Source of the DNA: Lewinellaceae bacterium
GTDB lineage: Bacteria; Bacteroidota; Bacteroidia; Chitinophagales; Saprospiraceae
Length of the DNA stretch: 64,000 nucleotides
NCBI GenBank assembly: GCA_020636355.1
Contig: JACJYB010000003.1
Location: forward strand, 372,001 to 436,000
Reading direction: 5' to 3'
The notes under the pieces: generated by a model
Database searches by the model: none
Told to the model about the DNA's origin: nothing
What the model saw: the letters and a program-made list of their open reading frames with translations, nothing else
Position numbers and translations under genes: made by a program
In this document: piece after piece, positions 29,045 through 37,040 of the stretch
How the letters are laid out: every line of letters begins with the position of its first letter
Position numbering within the stretch: the first letter of the stretch is position 1

Positions 29045-30022
29045 TTATTTCTTTTTTCGGGAGTTTGTTCCGAAGCCTTCTTTCACAGATCTTTGGATTG
29101 CCGTGCCCCACCGTAAATTCATTTGACCTTCCTTATGGGCTTTGGCGCGTTCGATGGCAAGGTCGGCAGCATGTTTCACGATCCAGGCGAAATTTATTTC
29201 ACCAACGGAATGGATGTCCGCATCCGGCGCCGGATTACAAAAATCGATGGCATACGGAACCCCATCACGCACCGCAAACTCTACCGTATTGAAGTCATAA
29301 CCTAATGCTTCATTGAGAAGCCTTACCTGTTCTTCAATCGTTTTCAGCAATGCAGGATCCGTTGTGCCCTCATCTTTAACATAGCGAAGGTGATGTGGAT
29401 TACGCGGCTCATAGGGCATAATATGTACCCATTTGGTGCCCAGGCAATAGCACCGAAAATAGCTTTCAAATTCGATTGCCTCTTGTAACATCATGACCAG
29501 GTCTCCTGTCTCATGATATGCATCAAAAAATTCTTTTTCATCATGGACCTTGTACACAGATTTCCAACCACCGCCGGCATGCGGTTTACAGAATAAAGGG
29601 AAGCCTCCCAGGGATTCGAAAATATTTTCCCATTCCAGTGGATATTTCAGGTTACGAAAGGAGGTGTCCTTGGTATCCGGCGGCATGGTATTACTGGGCA
29701 AAAGAATGGTCTTTGGGACAGCTACCCCAATATCCTGAGCCAGGACGTTATTAAAGAATTTTTCGTCTGCACTCCACCAAAAGGGATTATTAATCACTGC
29801 GGTACCGGTATAGGCCGCATTCTTCAGATAGGCTCTGTAGAAAGGCACGTCCTGGGAGATGCGATCAATAAGCACGGCGTAGCCAGAAGGTTTCCCTTGA
29901 AATAATTCATCGACATGAGCAAGTTCTGCGACAATGTCTTTTTCTCCGCGGCTGTTGACTTCATCAACAAATGCCTGAGGAAACGTATTTTCCTGGCCAA
30001 AGAGGATTCCTATTTTTTTCAT
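29045..30022 (-). CDS. ATP-grasp ligase, D-alanine-D-alanine-ligase-like
   Basis: A 325-residue ATP-grasp enzyme; I start it at the Met of MKKIGILFGQENTFPQAFVD (30022) because this is the first Rossmann strand, although the frame is open upstream to 30088. ATP-binding Lys is in FPLFCKPHAGGGWKSV, a second segment is VMMLQEAIEFESYFRCYC, and the metal ligands are in FAVRDGVPYAIDFCNPAPD. It resembles Ddl in layout but lacks the usual Ddl substrate loops, so it is probably not the cell-wall D-Ala ligase. It is first in a leftward operon of ligase, amidotransferase and ligase. Substrate unknown; a peptide-like product is an inference. Confidence 0.75.
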   Translation of the reverse strand: MKKIGILFGQENTFPQAFVDEVNSRGEKDIVAELAHVDELFQGKPSGYAVLIDRISQDVPFYRAYLKNAAYTGTAVINNPFWWSADEKFFNNVLAQDIGVAVPKTILLPSNTMPPDTKDTSFRNLKYPLEWENIFESLGGFPLFCKPHAGGGWKSVYKVHDEKEFFDAYHETGDLVMMLQEAIEFESYFRCYCLGTKWVHIMPYEPRNPHHLRYVKDEGTTDPALLKTIEEQVRLLNEALGYDFNTVEFAVRDGVPYAIDFCNPAPDADIHSVGEINFAWIVKHAADLAIERAKAHKEGQMNLRWGTAIQRSVKEGFGTNSRKKK

Positions 30023-30085
30023 GCGTGTGATTTCCGATTCGAAACAAGTTAATGCGTAATGATAAGCTAATAAGCTAGTTCTCTG

Positions 30086-30093
30086 CAAAATTA
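30086..30093 (-). promoter_or_regulatory. Candidate -7 box for the ATP-grasp/amidotransferase operon
   Basis: On the minus strand this reads TAATTTTG, an exact TAnnTTTG match, 63 bp before the proposed start of the Ddl-like ligase. No clear -33 TTG. If used, it also argues for the shorter start at 30022. Confidence 0.4.
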
Positions 30094-30225
30094 CTCAGAA
30101 TTACCCATTTCGGAAGGGTCCGAAACTTAAATAATTGAATCCGATTATAGGGTGGCTTGAACGCTAGCCTGTCTGTTCTAGGATACCTCAGTCAAGTCAG
30201 GATCTGATAATTAAACGTCCAACGT

Positions 30226-30233
30226 TATATTTG
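30226..30233 (+). promoter_or_regulatory. Candidate -7 box, leaderless start of the esterase operon
   Basis: TATATTTG matches TAnnTTTG exactly but ends only 5 bp before the ATG at 30239. With the usual spacing, transcription would begin at or next to the start codon, giving a leaderless message. Confidence 0.45.
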
Positions 30234-30238
30234 CAGGT

Positions 30239-31015
30239 ATGCAAACATTGACGATTTCCAATTTCTATGCAAAAGTTCTGAAAAGGTCATTTTCACTGGA
30301 CTTTTATGTTCCTGACGAGCTGGCAGAGGATGCCTATTTCCTGGTATTCAATGATGGACAGATCCTTGATGAAGTGCGCATAGCACAAGTTCTGAAAGAA
30401 ATCGAAGGAGCTGGTTTACAAGCTTTTGCAGTAGGTATCCACGCATCGGACCACCGGTTACAGGATTATGGTGTTTCGGGACAGCCTGATTATAAAAACC
30501 GGGGATCTCTTGCCGGTGAATACAAGCATTTCCTCGTCGTAGAATTATATCCATTCATCAAGCGGATCTTTCGATTTGAACCGACCACAATACGATCAGC
30601 CATTATAGGTTTTTCACTGAGTGGTTTATCTGCATTAGACATTGGCTGGGCACATCCGGAATTGTTCTCGAAAGTAGGCGTGTTTTCCGGGTCCTTTTGG
30701 TGGCGTTCAAGAGCCTTTTCACCGGCAAGTCCGGATGCGCATCGCATCATGCATGATCGATTAAGCCGGTCATTTTATAAGCCCGGGCTCAAGTTTTGGT
30801 TTCAAACCGGCACCGACGATGAAAGCTCGGACCGCAACAATAATGGCATCATTGACTCTATTGACGACACGCAGGATGTGATCCGGGTGCTGGAGTCACT
30901 GGGCTATGAAAATGGAAAAGATATTGCTTATCTTGAAATCCAGGGTGGACGGCATGAGCCTTCTACATGGGCCAATGCCTTGCCAAATCTCATCCAGTGG
31001 ATATTCAACCAATAA
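30239..31015 (+). CDS. Alpha/beta-hydrolase, esterase D/enterochelin-esterase-like
   Basis: A 258-residue alpha/beta-hydrolase of the putative-esterase (esterase D) family. The nucleophile elbow is IIGFSLSGLSALDIG, with Ser in GFSLSG, and the catalytic His is in EIQGGRHEPSTWANALP near the C-terminus. An unusual Asp/Asn-rich stretch, DRNNNGIIDSIDD, looks like a calcium-binding loop and includes the region where the acidic triad member is expected. There is no signal peptide, so it is probably cytoplasmic. It leads the run esterase-glgB-deacylase, with 3 bp to glgB. A role with glycogen or an acylated sugar is possible from context only. Confidence 0.75.
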   Translation: MQTLTISNFYAKVLKRSFSLDFYVPDELAEDAYFLVFNDGQILDEVRIAQVLKEIEGAGLQAFAVGIHASDHRLQDYGVSGQPDYKNRGSLAGEYKHFLVVELYPFIKRIFRFEPTTIRSAIIGFSLSGLSALDIGWAHPELFSKVGVFSGSFWWRSRAFSPASPDAHRIMHDRLSRSFYKPGLKFWFQTGTDDESSDRNNNGIIDSIDDTQDVIRVLESLGYENGKDIAYLEIQGGRHEPSTWANALPNLIQWIFNQ

Positions 31016-31018
31016 AGC

Positions 31019-32935
31019 ATGCAAAATCTTCAATCGGTCATTGAATTCAGCATTTTTTCCGACCTGGATGTCTTCCTTTTCCGCCAGGGCAAACACTTCC
31101 AGTTGTACGATAAATTCGGAGCCCGGATGATGGAAGTTGATGGAAAGAAAGGGGTGTATTTTGCAGTGTGGGCACCCGCAGCCCATAAGGTATATGTTCT
31201 TGGCGATTTTAATAACTGGCACAGGCATCGCCACCCACTACATGTCCGGCCCGATTCCTCGGGCATCTGGGAAGGATTTATTCCCGGATTGGACCTGGGA
31301 ATTATGTATAAGTACGGAATTGAATCAAATTACACGGAACAATACATCGAGAAGGCTGACCCCTATGCCTTTTGGGCGGAAGAACCACCCCAGACTGCCA
31401 GTGTAGTCTGGCCACTGGAATACACGTGGAATGACGAGAAATGGATGGGATCACGTAAAGCCAGCAATAGTCTGAACAGCCCGATGACCATTTATGAGGT
31501 TCATCTGGGCAGTTGGCGGAGACACTACGACGGCAACTCCTATTCCTACCGGGAAATGGCTGATACGCTGATACCATACGTGGTGGATATGGGATTCACC
31601 CATATCGAATTCATGCCCCTGATGGCCTTCCCTTACGAACCTTCCTGGGGCTATCAAATAACAGGTTACTTCGCCGCCAGTCCACGTTATGGGACACCGG
31701 ACGACCTGATGTATCTAGTCGACCAATGCCACCAGGCCGGCATTGGCGTCATCCTGGTCTGGGTACCCAGTCATTTTCCTTCGGATGCCCACGGGTTAGG
31801 TCAGTTTGATGGCACCTATGTGTACGAACATCCGGATCCACGCAAAGGATACCATCCGGATTGGGAAAGTCTCATTTTTAACTACGAACGTCCGGAAGTG
31901 CGCTCGTTCCTGATATCCAATGCATTATTCTGGCTATCACATTACCACATCGACGGATTACGCGTTGATGCCGTAGCATCCATGCTCTATCTGGATTATT
32001 CGCGTGAACATGGCGGATGGGAACCCAATGAATTTGGTGGACGCGAAAATCTATCTGCGATCCAGTTCATCCGGGATATGAATAATGAAGTCTACCGGAG
32101 ATTTCCGGATGTCCAGACGATTGCAGAGGAGTCCACAGCATTTCCCGGCGTCACCATGCCCGTAGATCATGAAGGCTTGGGATTTGGTATGAAATGGATG
32201 ATGGGCTGGATGAACGATACGCTGAATTACTTTAAGCTGGATCCCATTCACCGCCGGTTCCATCATGGACAAATCACCTTCAGCATTATCTATGCATATA
32301 GTGAGAATTATGTTCTCCCACTAAGTCATGATGAAGTAGTTCATGGCAAAGCATCCCTGCTGTACAAAATGCCTGGAAGTGAAGCTGAAAAGTTCTCCAA
32401 TCTGCGCTTGCTCTTCGGCTATATGTACACGCACCCGGGGAGCAAGTTGCTATTCATGGGCGGAGAGTTTGGACAGACCAATGAATGGAACTTTAAATCC
32501 GAATTGAACTGGGGACTCTTACAATATCCGGGCCATCAGGGCATCCAACGATGGGTACGGGCCTTAAACGAATTTTATCGGCAGGAGAAAGCGGCCTACG
32601 AACTTGCTTATGACGCTGCCGGATTTGAGTGGTTAGTCATCTCAGACTACCGCCAAAGTCTGTTGATTTATGCCCGGAAAGGCAAAAATCCCGAAGATGT
32701 CTTTGTTGCCGCCTGTAATTTCACACCTGTTCCCCGGTCAAATTATCAATTTTTAGTGCCGGCATCCAAAGAGTGGATTGAAGTTCTTAATAGCGATCAT
32801 CCTGATTTTGGAGGATCTGGAATGATCAACGCGCATGTTATCCCGGTCCATATTTCCACCGGTGCAATGCCTAAATACCTGATCAGTTTGGACATCCCAC
32901 CCTTGGGAATAGCTATTATAAAACGACATGCATGA
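31019..32935 (+). CDS. glgB: 1,4-alpha-glucan branching enzyme
   Basis: This 638-residue GH13 enzyme makes alpha-1,6 branches in glycogen. An N-terminal CBM48-like domain (VYFAVWAPAAHKVYVLGDFN) precedes the catalytic barrel. The active-site regions are HIDGLRVDAVASMLYLDYSR (nucleophile Asp), TIAEESTAFPG (acid/base Glu) and LPLSHDEVVHGKASLL (transition-state Asp). The length fits bacterial GlgB lacking the longest N-terminal extension. It starts 3 bp after the esterase and overlaps the downstream amidohydrolase by 4 bp (ATGA). It is separated from glgAC by the ATP-grasp block, which is unusual for an otherwise standard glycogen locus. Confidence 0.95.
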   Translation: MQNLQSVIEFSIFSDLDVFLFRQGKHFQLYDKFGARMMEVDGKKGVYFAVWAPAAHKVYVLGDFNNWHRHRHPLHVRPDSSGIWEGFIPGLDLGIMYKYGIESNYTEQYIEKADPYAFWAEEPPQTASVVWPLEYTWNDEKWMGSRKASNSLNSPMTIYEVHLGSWRRHYDGNSYSYREMADTLIPYVVDMGFTHIEFMPLMAFPYEPSWGYQITGYFAASPRYGTPDDLMYLVDQCHQAGIGVILVWVPSHFPSDAHGLGQFDGTYVYEHPDPRKGYHPDWESLIFNYERPEVRSFLISNALFWLSHYHIDGLRVDAVASMLYLDYSREHGGWEPNEFGGRENLSAIQFIRDMNNEVYRRFPDVQTIAEESTAFPGVTMPVDHEGLGFGMKWMMGWMNDTLNYFKLDPIHRRFHHGQITFSIIYAYSENYVLPLSHDEVVHGKASLLYKMPGSEAEKFSNLRLLFGYMYTHPGSKLLFMGGEFGQTNEWNFKSELNWGLLQYPGHQGIQRWVRALNEFYRQEKAAYELAYDAAGFEWLVISDYRQSLLIYARKGKNPEDVFVAACNFTPVPRSNYQFLVPASKEWIEVLNSDHPDFGGSGMINAHVIPVHISTGAMPKYLISLDIPPLGIAIIKRHA

Positions 32936-34542
32936 GGATTTCCCACCTTTATAGCCTGGTAAAACCTTTTAAGCAAACCCGATTATCGATCAACCCTTTC
33001 CTGTCGTGGAGCCTGCTGATGGTTCTTGGTTTTGGTTGTATGCAAGCTCAGGAGTCCCCAGATCGCTGGAACAAGTTCATCCGATCCTATCCCGATAAAC
33101 ATTTTTCAACCTGGATCAAAAATGCTCAGGTCCTGGATGGCACAGGAAACCCGTCTTTCCCTGCCGACCTGATTACGCTAGATGACCGCATTGTATATGT
33201 CGGGCCTGTTTTGGATACGTCTTTACGGATCGATCGTATCATCGAAGCCAGCGGACTGTACCTTGCTCCGGGATTCATTGATGCGCATGCCCATGGCAAC
33301 CCATTAAAGGAGGATGCCTTCGTAAATTTTCTGGCAATGGGAGTCACCTCGGTCTGTCTGGGACAGGATGGTACCAGCCCGATGACGGAGGATATCAGGG
33401 AATGGTTTAACCGTGTGAATAGCGTACCGCAGTTGATTAACATCATCCCTATGGTAGGTCATGGGACTTTAAGGGTTTTATCCGGCATCCAATACGCCAA
33501 ACAACCCGATAGGATTCTATTGGATGCCATGATGAAATTGCTGGATGATGCGCTGAAAGCAGGTTGTTTTGGGTTAACCACCGGGCTCGAATACGAACCG
33601 GGCGGCTTTGCGGATAGCGTGGAGTTAAACTTGTTGGCTAAAACTACCGGAAGCTATCATCGCCTGATTATGAGCCACATCCGAAATGAAGATGATGATG
33701 TACTGCTGCAATCCATCAACGAATTAGCTCGGTTAGGCAAATACACTCCCGTGCAGGTTTCTCACATCAAGTCGGTTTATGGCAAGGGTAAGGATCGGGG
33801 TCTGGAAATTTTAGCAGAATTGCACCGGTTACGGGCTGACGGGATCCCCATCACACAAGATTGGTACCCATACACAGCCAGCTATACCGGCCTATCCATT
33901 TTATTTCCTGAATGGGCGAAGCCTCCAAATGATTACACAAAAGCGGTGCGGGAAAGGAAGTCTGAATTGCAGCAGTATTTGAGCGATAAGGTTAATTCGA
34001 GAAACGGCCCGGACGCAACCCTTTTCGGTTCCGGCCCTTACCAGGGTTTGACTTTAACAGACGTTTCCAGCCGGAATGGTAAGCCTTTTGAAGACATCCT
34101 GATCGAATTGGGTCCATCTGGAGCTTCCGCAGCCTATTTCATTATGGATGAAGCGCTGCAATCTGAACTATTGAAGGATTCAATGACCATGATTTGCAGT
34201 GATGGGAGTCCGGACATGTACCATCCTCGTGGCTATGGATCATTTGTTAAAATAATAACTGATTACGTTCGCGACAAACAGGTCTTGACACTTCCTGAGG
34301 CTGTTCGGAAAATGACAGGCTTGCCAGCCAGCACACTTCAACTTGAAGACAGGGGAACGATCCGGGAAGGTAATTATGCAGATTTGATATTATTTAACCC
34401 TGAAAAACTCCAGGCTCCCGCTACCTATCAAAATCCCCATGAGTTAGCCCAGGGAATGGAATGGGTTCTGGTAAATGGCCAGGTAGCCTGGCACAACGAA
34501 TCCATCCAACTGCACGCGGGGCAATTATTGCTCAAAAAATGA
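32932..34542 (+). CDS. N-acyl-D-amino-acid deacylase-like amidohydrolase
   Basis: A 536-residue amidohydrolase of the D-aminoacylase type. The N-terminal beta-sandwich motif is NAQVLDGTGNPSFPADLI, followed by the metal-binding APGFIDAHAHGNPLKED (His-x-His). Further ligand regions are GLTTGLEYEPG, IMSHIRNEDDDV, VQVSHIKSVYG and MICSDGSPDMYHPRGYG, the last with the catalytic Asp. It has an N-terminal hydrophobic segment ending LLMVLGFGCMQAQ, compatible with a lipoprotein or secreted form, so it likely works outside the cytoplasm. Family members remove the acyl group from N-acyl-D-amino acids or related dipeptides; the true substrate is unknown. The start codon overlaps the glgB stop (ATGA), so it is translationally coupled. 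Confidence 0.8.
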   Translation: MRISHLYSLVKPFKQTRLSINPFLSWSLLMVLGFGCMQAQESPDRWNKFIRSYPDKHFSTWIKNAQVLDGTGNPSFPADLITLDDRIVYVGPVLDTSLRIDRIIEASGLYLAPGFIDAHAHGNPLKEDAFVNFLAMGVTSVCLGQDGTSPMTEDIREWFNRVNSVPQLINIIPMVGHGTLRVLSGIQYAKQPDRILLDAMMKLLDDALKAGCFGLTTGLEYEPGGFADSVELNLLAKTTGSYHRLIMSHIRNEDDDVLLQSINELARLGKYTPVQVSHIKSVYGKGKDRGLEILAELHRLRADGIPITQDWYPYTASYTGLSILFPEWAKPPNDYTKAVRERKSELQQYLSDKVNSRNGPDATLFGSGPYQGLTLTDVSSRNGKPFEDILIELGPSGASAAYFIMDEALQSELLKDSMTMICSDGSPDMYHPRGYGSFVKIITDYVRDKQVLTLPEAVRKMTGLPASTLQLEDRGTIREGNYADLILFNPEKLQAPATYQNPHELAQGMEWVLVNGQVAWHNESIQLHAGQLLLKK

Positions 34543-34671
34543 ATGACCGGGAAGGTCAAACATCCTTTCCGCAAAACCGTTGTTCTACTTCATATGCTGA
34601 TCACCAAATCAAGCATTGGGAAAAATAAAACCTGTACATTCGTCCAGCCCAATAACCAGATCAGGTCTTAA

Positions 34672-35928
34672 ATGCAAAAATCGATTAGCAACCGGCCACC
34701 GAGCACTGGTCTGTCCAATTATCAAAAGTTTGTTATTGCCATTCTGGCTTTCCTCCAGTTCACGGTGATTTTGGACTTCATGGTATTGTCACCCCTGGGG
34801 GCTATTTTGATGGATCAATTGGCCATTGAACCTTCACGATTTGGGCTTGTGGTGTCCGCTTATGCTTTTAGCGCTAGTATCTCCGGACTCCTAACTGCCG
34901 GCTTCGCTGATCGGTTTGACCGCAAGAAACTGCTACTTTTCTTTTACAGTGGCTTTATGTTGGGCACACTTTTATGTGCATTGGCCCCAAATTTTCATTT
35001 TCTTCTAATCGCTCGAATCATCACCGGACTTTTTGGCGGAGTTATTAATTCCATTGGATTTGCAATTATTACGGATTTGTTCACCCTGGAATACCGTGGG
35101 AGGGTGATGGGATTTGTACAAATGGCCTTTTCTGCCAGCCAGGTATTAGGACTGCCTATCGGACTGGTTCTTGCAAATACATATAATTGGCACGCTCCAT
35201 TCTGGTTCATTGGCGGCATAGGAATCGCTGTTGGGGCAATTATTGCGGTATACATGCAACCTATTCGTGAACACCTTAAGGAAGCCTCACCCGGTTCACC
35301 TACGAAACATTTGTTCACTACCCTCACCAAACCCTCCTACGTGCAGGCATACATAGCCACCGGGTTGATGACAACAGGCGGGTTCATGCTGATGCCTTTT
35401 GCCAGCGCATTCAGTGTCCATAATCTCGGCCTTACCTTGGCGCAACTACCACTACTGTATGGAGTTACCGGGGTATTCAACATCGCTTTAGGTCCACTTA
35501 TCGGCAATTGGTCCGACCGTTATGGTAAATATTTATTTTTCGCCATAGGTACCGGTATCTCCCTCACGACCATTTTATATTATACGCATTTAGGCCTTTC
35601 ACCACTTTGGCTGGTGATCATTGTAAATGTGGTCTTGTTTTTAGGCATTACAGCACGCAGGATTTCTGGTTCAGCCTTGATGACTGGTGTGCCGGCGATG
35701 ACTGACCGGGGTGCATTTATGAGTGTGAGCAGCTCCATCCAGCAATTTTCCGGAGGAATTGCATCAACCATAGCCGGAATGATTGTTTTACAGCAGGATA
35801 ATGGGCCATTACAACGATATGATGTACTAGGGTATGTGGTATCCTGTACCATGGTTCTGGTTGCTATCCTCATGGGACGAATTGATAAAGAAATTACGGG
35901 TAGAAGGGCAGCCGCTAATCCCACTTAA
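34672..35928 (+). CDS. MFS transporter, drug-efflux-like
   Basis: A 418-residue membrane protein with the pattern of about 12 transmembrane helices. The family signature between helices 2 and 3 is GFADRFDRKKLLLFFYSG. The first helix holds DFMVLSPLGAILMDQL, similar to the DHA1 drug/proton antiporter and sugar-efflux group. A second-half signature, GNWSDRYGKYLF, repeats the loop motif after helix 8, as expected from internal duplication. Substrate cannot be read from sequence. The gene stands alone, 129 bp after the amidohydrolase, and converges on the DUF6508 gene with about 20 bp between stops. Confidence 0.85.
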   Translation: MQKSISNRPPSTGLSNYQKFVIAILAFLQFTVILDFMVLSPLGAILMDQLAIEPSRFGLVVSAYAFSASISGLLTAGFADRFDRKKLLLFFYSGFMLGTLLCALAPNFHFLLIARIITGLFGGVINSIGFAIITDLFTLEYRGRVMGFVQMAFSASQVLGLPIGLVLANTYNWHAPFWFIGGIGIAVGAIIAVYMQPIREHLKEASPGSPTKHLFTTLTKPSYVQAYIATGLMTTGGFMLMPFASAFSVHNLGLTLAQLPLLYGVTGVFNIALGPLIGNWSDRYGKYLFFAIGTGISLTTILYYTHLGLSPLWLVIIVNVVLFLGITARRISGSALMTGVPAMTDRGAFMSVSSSIQQFSGGIASTIAGMIVLQQDNGPLQRYDVLGYVVSCTMVLVAILMGRIDKEITGRRAAANPT

Positions 35929-35949
35929 CGCATGATCCTTCCGGAGGCA

Positions 35950-36378
35950 TTAGGCTGGAGTCAAATTACTTTTACCGATTAATTCTTCAAAACGTTCCAG
36001 GATCATGCTGATCTGGCCCTCCTCGATTACCGTGGCCAGGTGGCCGGCGATAAAACGATCCGACCGGAGGTGTGTGACCAATAATTTAATAACCGCTTCC
36101 ATAGATGCGTCCTTTATCCGGGAAGGATAACTCATCAATTGCTGTCCTTCCTCACTCTCGCGCCATGCTACCCAGTTGAAAGGCTGAATGATGTTTGCCT
36201 GATATAGTTTTCGGATGAAATCCTGGATCTCCTCGGGGTATTCATAAGGTAGTAAATCGTTACTGGAAATACGATAAAACTTATTATCCCGGTTTGAAAA
36301 ATAGCTCTGGAAGGCCAAAATAGCCGGAAGCGCATTCAGGTCTATCAATTCGAGGTCTATTTGGTCGGAGATCGACAT
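35950..36378 (-). CDS. DUF6508-like protein
   Basis: A 142-residue soluble protein without signal peptide. The segments KFYRISSNDLLPYEYPEEIQ, NIIQPFNWVAWRE and RSDRFIAGHLATVIEEGQI, followed by a closing LERFEELIG, match the pattern of DUF6508 proteins, whose function is not known. The IKDASMEAVIKLLVTHLRSDR section predicts a helix pair. It is a single gene, convergent with the MFS transporter, and nothing in its neighbourhood suggests a pathway. Confidence 0.6.
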   Translation of the reverse strand: MSISDQIDLELIDLNALPAILAFQSYFSNRDNKFYRISSNDLLPYEYPEEIQDFIRKLYQANIIQPFNWVAWRESEEGQQLMSYPSRIKDASMEAVIKLLVTHLRSDRFIAGHLATVIEEGQISMILERFEELIGKSNLTPA

Positions 36379-37040
36379 TAAGTTAATTCGTTTGGTCCAG
36401 CTTGAATAACGAAACTAGAAATTGATTTTCATACTCTTTAAGAACGACGCAACCATAACAATTGATTAACAGCACGTGTTAATTTTATCCAAATCTACCT
36501 GGAAAGTCCTGCGGAGGACGAAGGTATAAAGACAGAAAAGTCCGGATCAAATAATCCAGACTTCTTCTATCCCTCTCGGGATGTGTGATCCTAATTCTTG
36601 ATGTGGAAAGTATGCTATTCAAAGATAATCTATCTGGATAACATCTGCCAACTTATCTACTCTTGAAAATGAAATTGAAATATTTTCAAAAAAAAATAAA
36701 AAAAAACTACATGACCTTCAGCAGGCAAAATTCTTGAAAATCAGACTTGTGTTCGCACCCAGGCCCGATCATAACACCATGCATAAGCATTTCTATGTAT
36801 ACGTTAAATTATAATTTATTTTCTTTCGCTTATTTAGAACTTGACAAGCTAAAAGTTATGGTTTATTTTCGAATCAGTTAACTATTATATAGATGGATTT
36901 TGATATCCGTTTATTACCCTGAGATTCATTTTTAAGGAGGACCACACCCAGATAAAATTGAGATTATTTGCGCATAGCAAAGGCTATGACTCAATCAACC
37001 AATCGTGATTGACTCATTATGTAACCTCAATTTTTTTATT
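36379..37040. other. AT-rich intergenic region with regulatory elements, 662 bp
   Basis: No credible gene on either strand. Visible elements are a 9-bp hairpin at 36539-36562 without a good T-run, poly-A tracts near 36690-36710, a possible -33/-7 promoter at 36841-36871, and a 12-bp stem-loop with one mismatch at 36986-37017 directly before the next start codon. Confidence 0.6.
36841..36871 (+). promoter_or_regulatory. Candidate promoter for the Ig-repeat T9SS protein gene
   Basis: TTG (36841-36843) and TATTTTCG (36864-36871) are separated by 20 bp, fitting the Bacteroidota TTG-N19-21-TAnnTTTG arrangement with one mismatch in the -7 box. The implied leader is about 160 nt and would include the stem-loop at 36986-37017. 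Confidence 0.35.

Noticed and set aside
29045..30088. Cell-wall D-alanine-D-alanine ligase (ddl)
   Set aside because: It is Ddl-like in fold only; the family's substrate motifs are not seen and the neighbours are an amidotransferase and another ligase, not division genes.
32932..34542. Dihydroorotase or urease-type amidohydrolase
   Set aside because: The YEPGGFADS, SHIRNEDDD and CSDGSPDMYHPRGYG motifs are those of D-aminoacylase-type enzymes.
36539..36562. Rho-independent terminator in the region before the Ig-repeat gene
   Set aside because: The 9-bp stem has no proper T-run on either side, so I only note it.
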